From positions 6,286 to 70,285 of the forward strand of contig JAKAZO010000002.1 of the NCBI GenBank assembly GCA_021815825.1: a stretch of 64,000 bases of DNA, given 5' to 3'. Below, piece by piece: positions 62,271 to 64,000 of this stretch (positions are counted from its first letter, which is position 1; every line of letters starts with the position of its first letter). The notes beneath the pieces are model-generated. The model had not been told where the DNA came from and ran no database searches. It saw only the letters and a list, made by a program, of their open reading frames with translations. The translations under genes were made by a program, and so were the position numbers. This stretch comes from Pseudomonadota bacterium (lineage in GTDB: Bacteria; Pseudomonadota; Alphaproteobacteria; Acetobacterales; Acetobacteraceae).

Positions 62271-63110
62271 ATGCCGATTCTGACAGGCAAGGCGCGTGTG
62301 GCCGGTGTGCTGGGCTGGCCGGTCGGGCACTCCCGCTCGCCCCGGTTGCACGGGTTCTGGCTGGACCGGTATCGCATCGACGGCGCCTATGTGCCGCTGC
62401 CGGTGGCGCCGGAGCATTTTGCCGCCGCCGTGAAGGGGCTCGCGGCGGCGGGCTTCGCCGGGGCCAACGTCACCCTGCCGCACAAGCTGGCGGCGGCGGC
62501 GCTGTGCGACGCGCGTGACCCGTCCGCGGAGCGAGCCGGCGCGGTGAACACGCTCGTGTTTCGTGACGGCCGCATCCTCGGCAGCAACACCGACGGGTTC
62601 GGTTTCATCGCCAATCTGCGCGACCATGGCGTCGATCCCGGCGCCGGCCCGGCGCTGGTGCTGGGCGCGGGCGGCGCGGCGCGGGCCGTGGCCGCGGCGT
62701 TGGCCGAAGCCGGCGCCGCTGTGTTCGTCACCGCCCGCCGCGCCGAGGAGGCCACGCGTCTCGCGTCGGCGCTCCCCGGGCTCCATGCGCTGCCCTGGGC
62801 CGGGCGTGAGGCGGCGCTCGCGGACATGGCGCTGGTGGTCAACACCACCGCCGCGGGCATGGCGGGCCAGGCTCCGTTGGCGCTGGAACTCGATCGCGCC
62901 GCTGCCGGCCTCGCCGTCGCGGACGTGATCTATGTGCCGCGCGAGACCCCGCTTCTGGCGGCGGCGCGCGCGCGCGGCCTCATCGCCGTGGGCGGGCTGG
63001 GCATGCTCCTGCACCAGGCGCGCCCCGGCTTCGCCGCCTGGTTCGGGGTCGATCCCGAGGTCGATGAGGCGCTCCGCCGCTTCGTCGGCGACGATCTGCC
63101 CGCGGCCTGA
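62271..63110 (+). CDS. aroE: Shikimate dehydrogenase
   Basis: The enzyme reduces 3-dehydroshikimate to shikimate with NADPH. The 279-residue protein has WPVGHSRSPRLHGFW for substrate binding, the catalytic Lys in ANVTLPHK, the Asp in GSNTDGFGF, the NADP site LGAGGAARAV and NTTAAGM. ATG 62271 is chosen over TTG 62259. It is followed by coaE after 6 nt, the standard alphaproteobacterial aroE-coaE-dnaQ order. Confidence 0.96.
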   Translation: MPILTGKARVAGVLGWPVGHSRSPRLHGFWLDRYRIDGAYVPLPVAPEHFAAAVKGLAAAGFAGANVTLPHKLAAAALCDARDPSAERAGAVNTLVFRDGRILGSNTDGFGFIANLRDHGVDPGAGPALVLGAGGAARAVAAALAEAGAAVFVTARRAEEATRLASALPGLHALPWAGREAALADMALVVNTTAAGMAGQAPLALELDRAAAGLAVADVIYVPRETPLLAAARARGLIAVGGLGMLLHQARPGFAAWFGVDPEVDEALRRFVGDDLPAA

Positions 63111-63116
63111 GCCGGG

Positions 63117-63791
63117 ATGCGCGTGCTCGGCCTCACCGGCGGGATCGGCATGGGCAAATCCACCGCGGCCGCGTGCTTCCGCCGGGCCCGTATTCCGGTG
63201 TTCGATGCCGACGCCACGGTGCATGCGCTGCAGCGCCGCGGCGGGCGAGCGGTGCGACCGATCGCGGCCTCGTTTCCCGGCACGGTCCACGACGGCGTCA
63301 TCGATCGCGCCGCCCTGCGCGCGGTGGTGATGCGCGAACCGGGAGCACTCGAGCGCCTGGAGCGCATCGTGCACCCGCTGGTGCGGGCGGCCGAGCGCGG
63401 CTTTCTCGCCCGCGCCCGGCGCGCCGGCGCCCGGGCCGTGGTGCTGGATGTGCCGCTGCTGTTCGAAACCGGCGGCGAGCGGCGGACCGATTACGTCATC
63501 GTCGTCTCGGCGCCGCGCACGGTCCAGGCGGCGCGGCTGCGGCTGCGGCGGAAGTGGAACCAGGCCGAGATCGATGCCGTCATTGCACGGCAGATGTCCG
63601 ATTCCGAAAAGCGGCGGCGCGCGAATCTCGTGGTGCGGACGGGACTGTCCCGCTACCATGCCTTGCGCGCGCTGCGCCGATTAATTCTGGAGTTGCAGAC
63701 ATGTCCCGCGCCGTGCTGTTTGATACCGAAACGACGGGGCTCGATCCCGCCGCGGGCGACCGGGTCATCGAGATTGCCGCGCTCGAACTGA
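63117..63791 (+). CDS. coaE: Dephospho-CoA kinase
   Basis: The enzyme phosphorylates dephospho-CoA, the last step of CoA synthesis. P-loop GLTGGIGMGKST, VFDADATVHAL, DVPLLFETG and the lid RQMSDSEKRRRANLVV are present. The 224 residues exceed the usual length: from about residue 195 the frame runs through the dnaQ start and adds a Pro/Arg-rich tail (CPAPCCLIPKRR and on). The tail is read from the same DNA as the dnaQ N-terminus and is probably not functional. Confidence 0.95.
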   Translation: MRVLGLTGGIGMGKSTAAACFRRARIPVFDADATVHALQRRGGRAVRPIAASFPGTVHDGVIDRAALRAVVMREPGALERLERIVHPLVRAAERGFLARARRAGARAVVLDVPLLFETGGERRTDYVIVVSAPRTVQAARLRLRRKWNQAEIDAVIARQMSDSEKRRRANLVVRTGLSRYHALRALRRLILELQTCPAPCCLIPKRRGSIPPRATGSSRLPRSN

Positions 63792-64000
63792 TCAACGACC
63801 TCCCGACGGGACGGCATTTCCACACCCTGGTCGATCCGGAGCGCGATGTGCCGGAGGAAGCGGTGCGGGTGCACGGCATCAGCGCCGCGCGCCTCAGCGG
63901 CCAGCCGCGCTTCGCCGCGATCGCCGGGCGCCTGCTGGAGTTCTTCGGCGAGGACAAGCTGATCGCGCACAACGCGCCGTTCGATTTCGGCTTTCTCGAT
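63701..64000 (+). CDS. dnaQ: DNA polymerase III epsilon subunit (3' end outside the window)
   Basis: The first 100 residues of the proofreading exonuclease are visible. Exo I is FDTETTGLDP with Asp8 and Glu10, followed by VHGISAARLSGQPRF and the Exo II region IAHNAPFDFGF. ATG 63701 overlaps coaE by 91 nt. It is the third gene of aroE-coaE-dnaQ. Confidence 0.95.
   Translation, partial: MSRAVLFDTETTGLDPAAGDRVIEIAALELINDLPTGRHFHTLVDPERDVPEEAVRVHGISAARLSGQPRFAAIAGRLLEFFGEDKLIAHNAPFDFGFLD

Overview
The window is GC-rich, densely packed bacterial chromosome, most likely from an alphaproteobacterium of the order Rhodospirillales, probably Acetobacteraceae. The evidence is gene order and family content: argH-lptM-lysA-TIGR02302, ftsE-ftsX-DUF218-plsC, aroE-coaE-dnaQ, tsaB-rimI, yicC-gmk, cnoX-LON-Trm112-DUF971 and an FzlA-like protein. 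No phage, integrase, transposase, insertion sequence, CRISPR array or rRNA operon was seen, so this looks like ordinary chromosome with accessory metabolic and regulatory islands.

Layout. 1-3.2 kb: a RidA-like protein behind a perfect FNR/FixK-type box, a Tat-exported NHL propeller, and a hydantoin-racemase relative lacking both catalytic cysteines. 3.2-8.5 kb (minus): FzlA-like GST, glycosyltransferase, FemAB/CelD-like acyltransferase, DUF218 protein, gmk and yicC. 8.8-12.7 kb (plus): a PhaE-like protein, a PhaC-like enzyme, a degenerate-GGDEF/EAL phosphodiesterase and a BLUF blue-light sensor, close enough to be one transcript. 12.8-17 kb: an SGNH hydrolase/LVIVD protein pair, then tsaB-rimI. 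17.2-20.6 kb: phnCDEE transporter. 20.7-26.4 kb (minus): EthD, a TlpA-like redoxin and a complete branched-chain-amino-acid-type ABC system. 26.6-37.6 kb (plus): arginine and lysine biosynthesis with an envelope protein, then the FtsEX division operon, DUF2125 and a small ACT-like protein. 37.7-40.1 kb (minus): pgpA and slt. 40.2-40.6 kb: tRNA-Arg(CCT) and tRNA-Glu(CTC). 41-47 kb (minus): amidase plus a urea/amide-type ABC transporter. 47.3-51.9 kb: a FliJ/YscO-like orphan, then an NDP-forming acyl-CoA synthetase, enoyl-CoA hydratase and orphan binding protein. 52.3-54.9 kb: recA, a cytidine-deaminase-like gene and nnrS. 55-57.2 kb (minus): DUF971, Trm112, LON-domain protein and CnoX. 57.4-62.2 kb: a flavin-dependent hydroxy-acid oxidase and a sugar/exopolysaccharide locus. 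62.3-64 kb: aroE-coaE and the start of dnaQ.

The most interesting parts are the apparent blue-light/c-di-GMP/PHA operon, the racemase-fold protein with no catalytic cysteines, two FNR-like boxes with identical spacing to their start codons, a 19-bp-stem palindrome just before argH, a G-run cluster before recA, and a recurrent habit of short tandem duplications of 12-30 bp, several of them in frame and some spanning gene overlaps.
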